A stretch of 7,582 bases of DNA. Source: Helicobacteraceae bacterium (GTDB lineage: Bacteria; Campylobacterota; Campylobacteria; Campylobacterales; SZUA-545). The notes below the pieces were generated by a model. It saw nothing but the letters and a program-made list of their open reading frames with translations. It ran no database searches and was not told the origin of the DNA. The stretch lies in the NCBI GenBank assembly GCA_031275395.1, contig JAISOU010000072.1, positions 1 to 7,582 of the forward strand. The letters are read 5' to 3'. Made by a program: the position numbers and the translations under genes. Shown here piece after piece: positions 1-6,662 of the stretch; positions within the stretch are counted from its first letter, which is position 1; every line of letters starts with the position of its first letter.

Positions 1-2
1 AT

Positions 3-182
3 AAATCTCCCGATAACAGCGGAGCTATTTGCGACGAATTAGCTTTGCTAGATAGCCGTATCCGCGTTATTCATAACGCGGAGAATCAAGGCGCCTGTTT
101 GGCTAGAAAAACGGGATTAAAATTACGCAAGAAAAAATCGGCGAAAATAAGCCGTATTTTTTCTTTTTTCCGATCGATATAG
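3..182 (+). pseudogene. Remnant of a family 2 glycosyltransferase (N-terminal part)
   Basis: The frame is open from the left edge to a TAG at 180-182. Its first 40 or so codons read like the end of the first half of a GT2 domain: DNSGAICDELALLDSRIRVI, then HNAENQGACLARKTGLK. This matches the usual pattern of an aspartate, 'SGaiCDe', 'DsRirvih', 'NqG', 'aRntGl'. GT2 enzymes transfer sugars from nucleotide-sugars, typically in capsule, LPS or lipooligosaccharide synthesis. After about position 123 the similarity ends; the last 20 codons are Lys/Arg/Ser/Phe-rich and do not continue the fold. The catalytic second half (DxD-containing and acceptor regions) is missing, so the piece cannot be a working enzyme here. 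The true start lies outside the window. An assembly join cannot be excluded. The family call rests on motif recognition only. Confidence 0.6.
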
Positions 183-463
183 CTTATTGTAAAGAACATT
201 TTGATTATCTACCAAACGCAGAGTTTATATCGCATAGCGACGCGCCCATAGTAGATTCTTATATGATCTCAAAATGCAAACGCGCGGTTATCGCTAGTAG
301 CTCTTTTTCGCATTGGATTGTTTGGCTAACCGATCGCGCGGATAAAATCGTCTTATATCCTCGCTATCACAATCGGCAAGAAAAAAGTTGGGGCGAAATG
401 TCAAGTCCAAAACATTGGATCGCGCTCGATAATCTAACGTATAGCTTAACGCCGCAAGCGTAA
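107..463 (+). pseudogene. Remnant of a GT11 (alpha-1,2-fucosyltransferase-like) glycosyltransferase, C-terminal part
   Basis: Frame 2 is open from just after a TAG at 104-106 to a TAA at 461-463, about 118 codons. Only one ATG (263) lies inside it and no usable start lies before the conserved part. The translation carries GT11 C-terminal landmarks in order: PYFFFFPIDIAYCKEHF (family pattern 'yfiFSdDi.WCke.f'), then DSYMISKC and VIASSSFSHWIVWL (family pattern 'D..lMs.C...IiaNSSFSWWgawL'), then KIVLYPRY (usually 'kiviaPk.W'). The N-terminal donor-binding half is missing. GT11 enzymes add alpha-1,2-fucose to surface glycans. The 'NSSFSWW' core is altered to SSSFSHW, which fits decay. It follows the GT2 piece in another frame, and the two overlap at 107-182. 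It converges on ridA, with stop codons 13 nt apart. A short translated product from 263 is possible but unlikely to be active. Confidence 0.6.
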
Positions 464-476
464 AAACAATAGCGTT

Positions 477-851
477 CTAATCGATCGCCGCGATCGCTTC
501 TAATTCTACTAGCGCGTTTTTGGGCAGTTGTTTAACGACAATCGTGCTTCTTGCCGGTTTATGTTTGCCAAAAAACTCCGCGTAGAGCGAATTAACCAAC
601 GTAAAATCGTTAATATCCGTTAAAAAAAGAGTCGTTTTCAACACCTTATCGATTCCGCTTCCAGAAGCCTCCAAAACCGCTTTTAGGTTTTCAAAAACCC
701 GCTTCGCCTGATTAGCTACGCCGCTACCGACAAACGATCCGTCCGGTTTAAGAGCGATCTGTCCGCTCGCGTATACAAGATTGTTATGCGTAATCGCTTG
801 AGAGTAAGGCCCGATCGCCGCAGGGGCGTCTTTTGTGGATACGATTTTCAT
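477..851 (-). CDS. ridA: RidA-family reactive intermediate deaminase
   Basis: RidA (YjgF/YER057c/UK114 family) hydrolyses reactive enamines and imines, such as 2-aminoacrylate released by PLP-dependent enzymes, to keto acids and ammonia in the cytoplasm, as a homotrimer. The 124-residue length is normal. The hallmark residues are present: GPYSQA with Tyr16 near the N-terminus; YASGQIAL at 27-34; PARSTIVV with Arg101, the carboxylate-binding arginine (E. coli Arg105); and VELEAIA with Glu116, equivalent to E. coli Glu120. The position of E. coli Cys107 is Thr103, a tolerated change in the family. The ATG is preceded by AAGGAG at 857-862 with 5 nt spacing, which fixes the start. It is the last gene of the minus-strand cluster, 48 nt after the beta-barrel gene, and faces the glycosyltransferase remnants tail to tail. 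Deaminase activity is inferred from conserved residues. Confidence 0.95.
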   Translation of the reverse strand: MKIVSTKDAPAAIGPYSQAITHNNLVYASGQIALKPDGSFVGSGVANQAKRVFENLKAVLEASGSGIDKVLKTTLFLTDINDFTLVNSLYAEFFGKHKPARSTIVVKQLPKNALVELEAIAAID

Positions 852-899
852 TTTTTCTCCTTAATCGGTTTCAATAAATCGCGCCGTTTCTAGCGATCA

Positions 900-1421
900 T
901 TAAAAATCGCCTATATTAAACGATAAACCAAGATATAGATGTTGTATATCTTTCACGCTAAGATCGCTAGGCTCGGAGCCAAAACGTTTCAGGTAGCGAT
1001 AGGCAATCTCCATCTGCATATTTGGAAAACGATTGTCTAATAAAATAATGCCAATCGACAAGCCGCCAAAGGTAATATCTTCCGCTTTTGGCGCCTCTTT
1101 ATGGCGGTAGTTAAGCGATCCTGCGTCTATGCCTAAAAACCCGTGAATAAACTCGTCGGAAGGGTCGATCAGATGAGCGCCGATCGTAGTCAGCGACGCT
1201 TTTTTGCTCTTATCAAATTCGTCGTACGTTCCAATCACGCGAAAATTATCCGCCATATATCCTAGCGCCAAACCTGCGCCCCAGGGTCGTTTATCGTCTT
1301 TCTCGGTTCCTACGCCCTTATAGCTTCCCTTTTGATCCGCTATACCATATCGCGCTCCGATAAGAACGCCCGCGTTTAACGTAACCAGCGCCGCGCAAAA
1401 AACCAATAACAATCGCCACAT
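900..1421 (-). CDS. Small outer-membrane beta-barrel protein, function unknown
   Basis: The protein has 173 residues. Residues 1-17 form a signal peptide (MWRLLLVFCAALVTLNA), with likely Sec cleavage after Ala17. The rest shows alternating-residue strands typical of a small, perhaps eight-stranded barrel, roughly at 18-28, 48-57, 60-69, 75-85, 91-106, 115-128, 135-145 and 158-170. It ends in a strand (LGLSFNI) followed by a terminal Phe, like the C-terminal signature read by the Bam machinery. I do not recognise a named family; it resembles the generic OmpA-like or porin-like barrels of Campylobacterota. A purine-rich stretch (AAAGGGGG) sits just upstream of the ATG. The gap to gatB is 27 nt and to ridA 48 nt, so it is probably co-transcribed with both, although no functional link is obvious. 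Barrel and export are inferred; substrate or partner is unknown. Confidence 0.85.
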   Translation of the reverse strand: MWRLLLVFCAALVTLNAGVLIGARYGIADQKGSYKGVGTEKDDKRPWGAGLALGYMADNFRVIGTYDEFDKSKKASLTTIGAHLIDPSDEFIHGFLGIDAGSLNYRHKEAPKAEDITFGGLSIGIILLDNRFPNMQMEIAYRYLKRFGSEPSDLSVKDIQHLYLGLSFNIGDF

Positions 1422-1448
1422 TTCAACCCCCTTTATACTTTTGCAAGT

Positions 1449-2879
1449 TTACCCAATTCTTTTTCTTAGCGCTTCGTTTACTTTAGCCGGATTTGCCTTG
1501 CCGCCGCTCTCCTTCATAATCTGCCCCACAAAAAAACCGAAAAGTTTCGTTTCGCCATTTTTGTATCTTTCGACGTTCGCGGCGTTCGCGCTCAACACGC
1601 TATCCAGCGCCGATTCGATCGCGCTATCGTCGCTTACCTGCTTTAATCCTAGTCGTTCGATCGCCGTATCGACCTCGCCGCCGTTTTCAAAAAGATAATC
1701 CAACGCCTCTTTGCCCGCTTTGGCGCTGATCGTAGAATCTTCGATCCGCTCGATCAGTTTTGCCAGCGTCTGCGGGCTAACGGGGCTATTTTCGATCGTC
1801 TTTTGCGATTTGTTCAATCTGCCCAAAAGCTCGGTAGTAAGCCATGAAACGGCGTTTTTGGGCGCGAGATTATGTTCCATCAGCGCTTCAAAAAAACCTA
1901 CCAAAACCAGATCGCCAGTAATAACCCCCGCATCGTAAGCGCTTAAACCAAACGCCTCCACATAGCGTTTTCGTTTTTCGTCGGGCAGTTCGGGCAGTTT
2001 TTTCGCCTCCTCCAACGTCGCCTCGTCTAGCGACACGGGCAACAAATCGGGATCGGGAAAATAGCGGTAGTCGGCGGACTCCTCTTTGCCGCGCATCGAT
2101 CGCGTTTCGTTTTTCGCGCTGTCGTAAAGCCGCGTTTCCTGCCAAACTTTATTTGCGTAATCTCCGTCTTCCCACGCTTCAATCTGCCGCGCAACCTCGT
2201 AATCGATAGCCTTTTGAATAAACTTAAAGCTGTTCAGGTTTTTTATCTCCACGCGTGGATAGAGCTTTGGATCGCCTTTTGGTCTGATCGACACGTTCGC
2301 GTCGCAGCGAAACGAACCTTCCTGCATATTGGCGTCGCTAATGCCCAGATAGCGCGCGATCGCGTGGAGCTTTTTAAGAAACCTTGTCGCTTCGTCGGCG
2401 CTTCGCATATCGGGTTCGCTTACAATCTCAAGAAGCGGCGTACCGGCGCGGTTTAGATCGACAAGCGAATATGCGCCGCTATGTATATTTTTGCCCGCGT
2501 CCTCCTCTAAGTGCGCCCGCGTAATGCCCACGCGCTTTTGCGTCCCGTCGTCGTAGTCGATCATCAAATATCCGTTTTCTACGATCGGGTGCGTAAATTG
2601 GCTGATCTGATAGCCTTTGGGCAGATCGGGATAGAAGTAGTTTTTGCGGTCAAAAACGCTTCGTTTATGCACGGTCGCTTTGATCGCGTTTCCTAGCTTT
2701 GCCGCCTTGACAAACGCCTCGCGGTTAGGAACGGGCAACGCGCCGGGCAGAGCCAAACAGACGGGACAAGTATGCGTGTTGGGCGCGTCGCCAAAACTTG
2801 TGGCGCACGAACAAAACATCTTGCTTTTGGTATTTAGCTGGACATGAACTTCTAGTCCAATCACCGTTTCAAACTCCAT
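1449..2879 (-). CDS. gatB: Aspartyl/glutamyl-tRNA(Asn/Gln) amidotransferase subunit B
   Basis: GatB is the kinase/tRNA-binding subunit of the GatCAB complex. It activates the side-chain carboxylate of misacylated Glu-tRNA(Gln) (and Asp-tRNA(Asn)) with ATP so that ammonia from GatA can amidate it. The 476-residue length is typical. Visible landmarks: Glu10 and His12 in GLEVH, metal/ATP-site residues; a zinc site CSC (Cys23, Cys25) plus CPVC (Cys38, Cys41); HLEEDAGK at 123-130 with Glu125/Glu126; and the family signature [13 protein letters not shown] at 141-153. The C-terminal third, from about 330, is the helical plus YqeY-like tail that grips the tRNA elbow. AGGAG at 2886-2890, 6 nt from the ATG, supports the start. 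The start overlaps the end of the ThiE-like gene by 11 nt, so translational coupling is likely. gatA and gatC are not in this window, consistent with dispersed gat genes. Confidence 0.98.
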   Translation of the reverse strand: MEFETVIGLEVHVQLNTKSKMFCSCATSFGDAPNTHTCPVCLALPGALPVPNREAFVKAAKLGNAIKATVHKRSVFDRKNYFYPDLPKGYQISQFTHPIVENGYLMIDYDDGTQKRVGITRAHLEEDAGKNIHSGAYSLVDLNRAGTPLLEIVSEPDMRSADEATRFLKKLHAIARYLGISDANMQEGSFRCDANVSIRPKGDPKLYPRVEIKNLNSFKFIQKAIDYEVARQIEAWEDGDYANKVWQETRLYDSAKNETRSMRGKEESADYRYFPDPDLLPVSLDEATLEEAKKLPELPDEKRKRYVEAFGLSAYDAGVITGDLVLVGFFEALMEHNLAPKNAVSWLTTELLGRLNKSQKTIENSPVSPQTLAKLIERIEDSTISAKAGKEALDYLFENGGEVDTAIERLGLKQVSDDSAIESALDSVLSANAANVERYKNGETKLFGFFVGQIMKESGGKANPAKVNEALRKRIG

Positions 2880-3423
2880 CTTTAACTCCTAAAAAATATC
2901 TGATCGACGCAAAGGCAAAAACGCCCGTTTCGGCGACCGCCGCAATCTCGCGATCGTCTATAATTCCGCCAAGAGCGATCGTTTTCTTGCGTATTGTAGG
3001 CTCTAGCGCGTTAAGAAACGTCGCGCCTTTTGGTTCGCCTTTGTTCGGCGTAGCGAAAATCGGCGAAAGCGTTACAAAATCCGCGCCGTTTTTCAAAGCG
3101 CGTTTCGCCTCGTTCGCGCTATGGCAACTTGCGATCGTAAGCGGAAGCGATCGCGCCGCCGCTTTGATCTCATAGCGGCGATTCGCGCTTAAATGAACGC
3201 CGCATCTATACGCTTTTGCCAAAAGATAGTCGTTATGCAAAACCAAACGCGCCTTATACCGCCTCGCCTGAAACAAAAACCGCCGCGCAAGCGCGGGATA
3301 GTTTCGCGTTTTTTTATCGCGCAGGCAGATAAAATCGGGGCGTAGGCGATAGGCTCTAGCCAAAAGGTTTGAAAAATCGCGTAGCGGATAGTAGTTAGGA
3401 TCGGCGATCATATATTTTTTCAT
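2869..3423 (-). CDS. ThiE/TenI-family protein (thiamin-phosphate synthase-like), altered active site
   Basis: This is a 184-residue TIM-barrel protein of the ThiE/TenI family. ThiE joins HMP pyrophosphate and thiazole phosphate into thiamin phosphate; TenI aromatises the thiazole. Aligned by eye to Bacillus ThiE: the strand-2 motif CLRDK keeps Arg35 and Lys37 but has Cys33 for Gln57; [16 protein letters not shown] keeps Asn64 and Asp65 (one Mg ligand); the following 'GQED' is SANR, losing the second Mg ligand (Asp112); the Ser130 equivalent is Ser99; 'PTxTK' is ATPNK, keeping Thr125 and Lys128 with Asn127 for Thr158; GGI is at 152-154. At 184 residues it is shorter than typical ThiE (about 210). 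So the fold is secure, but the reaction is not. The ATG has no clear Shine-Dalgarno and follows the upstream gene by 19 nt, suggesting coupling; it is the only in-frame start after a stop at 3454-3456. It overlaps gatB by 11 nt. Confidence 0.85.
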   Translation of the reverse strand: MKKYMIADPNYYPLRDFSNLLARAYRLRPDFICLRDKKTRNYPALARRFLFQARRYKARLVLHNDYLLAKAYRCGVHLSANRRYEIKAAARSLPLTIASCHSANEAKRALKNGADFVTLSPIFATPNKGEPKGATFLNALEPTIRKKTIALGGIIDDREIAAVAETGVFAFASIRYFLGVKDGV

Positions 3424-3442
3424 TGCGGATCGCCAAAGCGAG

Positions 3443-3709
3443 CTAATCGCGCTTTAGGCTTTTTAAGATCGCCTCTAAGAGGGCGGTTTGTTTTTTTGAT
3501 TGCGTCGCGATCTCGCTTAATTTTTTCGCGCCCTCTAAGATCACGACGACGATCAAACCCGGGACTAGCCCCAAAACCGCCGCGCAAACCGCGCTAAACG
3601 CGCCTAAAGGCAGAGCGTATTGAAACGCCAAATACGCCCCGCCGATCGCCCCGACCCAAGCCGCGCCAACCGCAAAACCGACAAACCACTCAAAGGCGTA
3701 ATTGTTAAT
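3443..3709 (-). CDS. Small two-helix membrane protein downstream of atpB (probable ATT start)
   Basis: The frame is open from a TAG at 3722-3724 to the stop at 3443-3445. Between them there is no ATG or GTG. The only conventional start is a TTG at 3629-3631, giving 62 residues, but it would cut a membrane helix in half and has no ribosome binding site. An ATT at 3707-3709 overlaps the atpB stop (CATTAA) and is preceded by GAGGAAG at a normal distance. Starting there gives 88 residues: a short N-terminus (xNNYAFEWF), TM1 at about 8-30 (Gly/Ala-rich), TM2 at about 35-56, and a charged helix 57-88 rich in Lys, Glu and Gln, probably cytoplasmic and amphipathic. I do not recognise the family. Campylobacter, as I recall, also has a small membrane-protein gene beside atpB, so a role in F0 assembly or stability is possible but unproven. 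Confidence 0.75.
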   Translation of the reverse strand: MNNYAFEWFVGFAVGAAWVGAIGGAYLAFQYALPLGAFSAVCAAVLGLVPGLIVVVILEGAKKLSEIATQSKKQTALLEAILKSLKRD

Positions 3710-4421
3710 GGCTTTCTTCCTCTAGGACGACCGCGCCGCTGATATAAACGTAGGTCAGTATCATAAAAATAAACGTCTGCAAAAGCCCAAAGAAAAAGAG
3801 CATAAAAAACGCCGGCAACGGCAGAAGCGGCGGAACTAAAAGAAGCATAACAAGCAGGAACATATCGTCGCCCTTGACGTTGCCAAAAAGTCGGAACGAA
3901 AGCGAAATAATCCGCGAAAGGTGCGAAACGATCTCTACGGGAAACATCAGCGGAGAAAGCCATTTAACCGGCCCCGCAAAGTGCGCGAAATAATGGAAAA
4001 AGCCGTTTGCGCGGATACCCTCGAAGTTGTAGTATAAAAAGACGATCAACGCCATAACCAGCGTGATATTGATGTTTGCCGTAGGCGACTCAAAGCCCGG
4101 GATAATGCCGAGCATATTTGAAACAAAGATAAACAAGCCCAAAGTTCCGATCAGCGGAAGGTATTTTCGCGCTCTAGCTTCGCCCATCATATCCGCGCCA
4201 AGTTTTAGCGTCCCCTCCACAAACCACTCGATCGCGTTTTGCAGACCGCTCGGCACGCTTTTAAGGTTGCGCGTCGCCAAAAGCGCCAAAACCGCGACGA
4301 TCAGAATGACCAACGCGCTATGCTCTAGCATTTGATAAACAAAAAAGTTCTTGTCGCTATGCTCCGCTAACCCAAGCAGATGATTAAGCCACCCGCTAAA
4401 CGTAAAAACTCTCTCTTCCAT
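3705..4421 (-). CDS. atpB: F0F1 ATP synthase subunit a
   Basis: Subunit a forms the two proton half-channels of the membrane F0 sector and faces the c-ring. The 238-residue protein is hydrophobic with five or six membrane helices. The key signature is [10 protein letters not shown] at 172-181, containing the essential Arg177 (E. coli Arg210) and Asn181 (E. coli Asn214). The last helix carries [15 protein letters not shown], with Gln215 matching E. coli Gln252. Further typical segments are [10 protein letters not shown] at 101-110 and [10 protein letters not shown] at 112-121. The start ATG is preceded by an AAGGGG-containing leader in a 53-nt gap after glyS. No other ATP synthase gene is nearby, the separated arrangement known from Campylobacterota. 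The stop overlaps the apparent ATT start of the next gene. Length and motifs look intact. Confidence 0.98.
   Translation of the reverse strand: MEERVFTFSGWLNHLLGLAEHSDKNFFVYQMLEHSALVILIVAVLALLATRNLKSVPSGLQNAIEWFVEGTLKLGADMMGEARARKYLPLIGTLGLFIFVSNMLGIIPGFESPTANINITLVMALIVFLYYNFEGIRANGFFHYFAHFAGPVKWLSPLMFPVEIVSHLSRIISLSFRLFGNVKGDDMFLLVMLLLVPPLLPLPAFFMLFFFGLLQTFIFMILTYVYISGAVVLEEESH
3715..3723 (-). promoter_or_regulatory. Shine-Dalgarno for the ATT-started small membrane gene, inside the end of atpB
   Basis: On the minus strand the last atpB codons give AGAGGAAGAAAGCC directly before the ATT at 3707-3709. The AGGA core lies about 8 nt from the ATT, a normal spacing. Because it sits within the atpB coding sequence, terminating ribosomes could reinitiate here. 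No comparable purine-rich site precedes the TTG at 3629-3631, so this site decides the start choice. Glu-rich codons at the end of atpB would also produce purines by chance. Confidence 0.45.
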
Positions 4422-4474
4422 AAGGCTACCCCTTTTTGGCCTAAAAATTAACGCTTAGCATATCCAAGCGCCGC

Positions 4475-6463
4475 TTAGAAACCAATTTCTTTAATATCCG
4501 CGATCGTCAAAAACCGCCTGTATATCGCGGCGAGCAAGCTCAAACGATTGGCGCGGATAGCGGGATTTTCGACATTAACCATCACGGCGTTAAAGAAGCG
4601 ATCAAGCGGCTCTTTTAACGCAAAAAGCGCCCCCAATAGAGCCGATACGCCCTGCGCGTCGATCGAGCCAAACGCCTCGTATAGCTCGCGCTCCTCTTTG
4701 GTTTCAAACAGCGACGGATCTGCGCCTCCTAAAGCGCTCAACTCCTGATCTTTTAGAATATTCGCCACCCGCTTGAAAAGCGAAACGTTCTCTTTGAAAC
4801 CGTCGTTTTTGGATATTTGCTCTAGCGCTCTCGTTTTTTGCGCGATCGTTAAAACGTCGTCGTCGCCCGTAGCCAAAACCGCCTTTAAGATCGGCTGCGT
4901 CGCGCCTAAAACAAAGTAGAGCCGCTCTTTGAAAAATCCCTCGAGAAGCGCGTAATCAAAAGGCTTGTAGAGATCTTTAAGCGATCTTATAAACGCGCCG
5001 ATCGGCAAAGCCAGATTGCGATCGACGGCGATTTTTGCGATCGAGGCGGCGGCGCGGCGAAGCGCAAGCGGATCTTTACTGCCGCTTGGGATCAGTCCGA
5101 TCGAAAAGAGCGACATAAGCGCGTCGATCTTAGTCGCGATCGCAAGAAGCGCGCCCGTTTGCGTTTTTGGCGGCGCTCCTTCCTCGCCAAGCGGCAGATA
5201 TTGTTCGTAGATCGCTCGCGCTACCGTTTCATTTTCGCCGAGCTTCAAAGCGTAACGCATACCCATAACGCCTTGCAATTCGGCGAATTCATACACTATT
5301 TGCGTCGCCAGATCGCGCTTGCTCAAAGCGGCGGCGCGATCGATAAACTCGTCTTTGATTCCGAAAAAACTTTGCAAACGTTTGACGATCTCGCGTTCGC
5401 GCTCCTGTTTATCCCAGATCGTTCCCAAGCCCTGCGCGTAACTAATCTGTTTTAGCGGCTCGTCTTGCAAGCCGTTTTTAAGGTCGTTTTGCCAGAAAAA
5501 CAGCGCGTCGCTTAAGCGCGGGCGCAACACCTTTTCGTTGCCCGCTATTACCGCTGAAAAATCGTCGGTTAAAGCGTTGGCGACTACGACGAATCGATTG
5601 GTTAATTCGCCGTTTTCAAAGACGGCAAAATAGCGTTGGTTGGTCTTCATAGACGCGACGATAATCTCGCTGGGAAGCTCCAAAAACCGTTTGTCGAAAT
5701 CGCCTAAAAGCGCGGTCGGATATTCGGTAATCGCTATAACCTCGTCCAAGAGATCCTCGTCGATCTCTATTTTAAGCCCGCTATTTTTTTCGATTTGCTC
5801 AAACTGCTTTAGAATCGTTTCGCGCCGTTTTTGCGCGCCCAAAATCACGCCGCGATCGGCTAAAAAGGTTTTGTAATTTTCGGCTTTTTCGATCTTTTGC
5901 GGCTCAAAGCTGTGCGATCGGTGCGCGAAAGTAAAGCCGCCCGATTTAACGCCGAAAAGCTCGCAGTCAATCGTTTGATCGCCATAGCGCGCGATCAGCC
6001 AGCGAACGGGGCGGGCAAACTCGTAAGAAAACGCGCCCCATCTCATCGTTTTGCCGACGTTCAGGCTTTTCAAAAAGCCCTCTAGCATAGCGCCCAAAAC
6101 CTTTTCCAGCGGCTTGCCCTCGACGCGCTTTTCATAGGCGAAAACCTCGCGCCCTTTTTGAATCGATCGGATCAGATCGGCGCTCGTCGCCCCGCATTTT
6201 TTAGCAAAGCCGATCGCGGCGCTCGATTCCAAACCGCTTGAAACGGGAGGCCCAAACAACGTTTCCGTAAAACTATCCTGCGCGCAAGGAAACGCCTTAT
6301 GAAAAAAAACGAAACGGCGCGGCGTAAAATCAAAGCTAAACGGCGAATCAAAACCAAACTCTTTTAGCGCGTTTTTATACTTTGTTTCTATCGCGCCAAG
6401 CTCGCGCAAAAGCGGCGCGGCGGGTAGCTCCTCAAACCCAATTTCAATCAAAAGCGGTTTCAA
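4475..6463 (-). CDS. glyS: Glycyl-tRNA synthetase beta subunit
   Basis: GlyS is the large subunit of the alpha2/beta2 glycyl-tRNA synthetase; it binds tRNA(Gly) while GlyQ (not in this window) carries the catalytic core. The 662-residue length is within the family range. Conserved blocks in order: LLIEIGFEELPA at 4-15; TPRR at 47-50; MRWGAFSYEFARPVRWL at 140-156; FAHRSHSF at 179-186; ASMKTNQRYFAVFE at 270-283 (family usually 'HQkYF', here Asn); GNEKVLRPRLSDALFFW at 308-324; LSKRDLATQIVYEFAELQGVMG at 380-401; and SGSKDPLALRRAA at 460-472. The C-terminal region from about 500 is the helical anticodon-binding (DALR-like) part. The start is a TTG with AAAGG 6 nt upstream; an in-frame stop at 6473-6475 leaves no ATG alternative, and the protein begins at the usual place. 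It heads the probable operon running to ridA. Confidence 0.97.
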   Translation of the reverse strand: MKPLLIEIGFEELPAAPLLRELGAIETKYKNALKEFGFDSPFSFDFTPRRFVFFHKAFPCAQDSFTETLFGPPVSSGLESSAAIGFAKKCGATSADLIRSIQKGREVFAYEKRVEGKPLEKVLGAMLEGFLKSLNVGKTMRWGAFSYEFARPVRWLIARYGDQTIDCELFGVKSGGFTFAHRSHSFEPQKIEKAENYKTFLADRGVILGAQKRRETILKQFEQIEKNSGLKIEIDEDLLDEVIAITEYPTALLGDFDKRFLELPSEIIVASMKTNQRYFAVFENGELTNRFVVVANALTDDFSAVIAGNEKVLRPRLSDALFFWQNDLKNGLQDEPLKQISYAQGLGTIWDKQEREREIVKRLQSFFGIKDEFIDRAAALSKRDLATQIVYEFAELQGVMGMRYALKLGENETVARAIYEQYLPLGEEGAPPKTQTGALLAIATKIDALMSLFSIGLIPSGSKDPLALRRAAASIAKIAVDRNLALPIGAFIRSLKDLYKPFDYALLEGFFKERLYFVLGATQPILKAVLATGDDDVLTIAQKTRALEQISKNDGFKENVSLFKRVANILKDQELSALGGADPSLFETKEERELYEAFGSIDAQGVSALLGALFALKEPLDRFFNAVMVNVENPAIRANRLSLLAAIYRRFLTIADIKEIGF

Positions 6464-6469
6464 TGCAGA

Positions 6470-6474
6470 CCTTT
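6470..6474 (-). promoter_or_regulatory. Shine-Dalgarno (AAAGG) fixing the TTG start of glyS
   Basis: AAAGG lies 6 nt upstream of the TTG at 6461-6463 on the minus strand. It sits inside an 11-nt perfect palindrome, ACCTTTAAGGT (6469-6479, one central base), so the site could be partly masked by a small hairpin or bound as an operator, though the arms are only 5 bp. With the in-frame stop just upstream, TTG is the only sensible start. Confidence 0.6.
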
Positions 6475-6535
6475 AAGGTTTTCTATCGCGCGGATTTTAG
6501 GCAAAAGCCGCTTTGAAGGCGCTTAAACGTTCCTT

Positions 6536-6546
6536 TTTATATTCTA
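6536..6546 (-). promoter_or_regulatory. Candidate -10 region for the glyS operon
   Basis: On the minus strand this reads TAGAATATAAA, offering TAGAAT and TATAAA, each one mismatch from TATAAT. It is preceded by a T-rich run (TTTTCTT), the kind of context favoured by Campylobacterota sigma-70 promoters, which often lack a clear -35. It would give an untranslated leader of roughly 65 nt before glyS. This is weak evidence in an otherwise GC-richer stretch. Confidence 0.3.
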
Positions 6547-6560
6547 AAGAAAAGCCGGGC

Positions 6561-6655
6561 GCAAAACCGCGCCGACATATTTCTAAATCGGATCGCCGCG
6601 ACTTAGGCGTAAGACAAGTCGCGGTTTGCGCGGGCGCTTATGGAGCAAAACCGCG
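6561..6655. repeat. Three copies of GCAAA(A)CCGCG, the middle one inverted
   Basis: Copies lie at 6561-6571 (GCAAAACCGCG, plus), 6620-6629 (CGCGGTTTGC, the inverse with one A fewer) and 6645-6655 (plus). The middle copy can pair with either outer copy, and its CGCGG end also takes part in the 9-bp stem at 6596-6624. The possible structures are therefore mutually exclusive. This is seen directly; any regulatory meaning is inference. Confidence 0.6.
6596..6624. repeat. Perfect 9-bp inverted repeat, 11-base loop
   Basis: CCGCGACTT at 6596-6604 is exactly complementary to AAGTCGCGG at 6616-6624. Six of nine pairs are G:C, so the hairpin would be stable in RNA from either strand. It is followed by GGTTTGCG on the plus strand and lacks a T tract on the minus strand, so it is not a typical terminator. 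It lies about 130 bases ahead of glyS, in a position suitable for a leader structure if transcription starts further upstream than the candidate -10. Confidence 0.6.
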
Positions 6656-6662
6656 TCTAAAC

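Noticed and set aside
464-500. Possible bidirectional terminator between the GT11 remnant and ridA (CGATCG-CCG-CGATCG)
   Set aside because: The 6-bp arms are two copies of the very common CGATCG word inside the ridA coding end. The T-rich run on the minus strand begins too far (about 17 nt) after the stem for a classic terminator.
2798-3175. 125-codon plus-strand open frame opposite gatB and the ThiE-like gene
   Set aside because: It is antisense to two well-supported genes, has no ribosome binding site and no recognisable motif; it reflects GC-rich codon structure of the opposite strand.
3443-3631. 62-residue version of the small membrane gene starting at TTG
   Set aside because: It starts in the middle of the first hydrophobic helix and has no ribosome binding site. 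The open frame continues upstream with convincing membrane-protein sequence to an ATT overlapping the atpB stop.
3604-3963. 119-codon minus-strand open frame overlapping atpB and the small gene
   Set aside because: It is out of frame with atpB, its translation is rich in Arg and Ala with no recognisable domain, and its region is fully explained by two better-supported genes.
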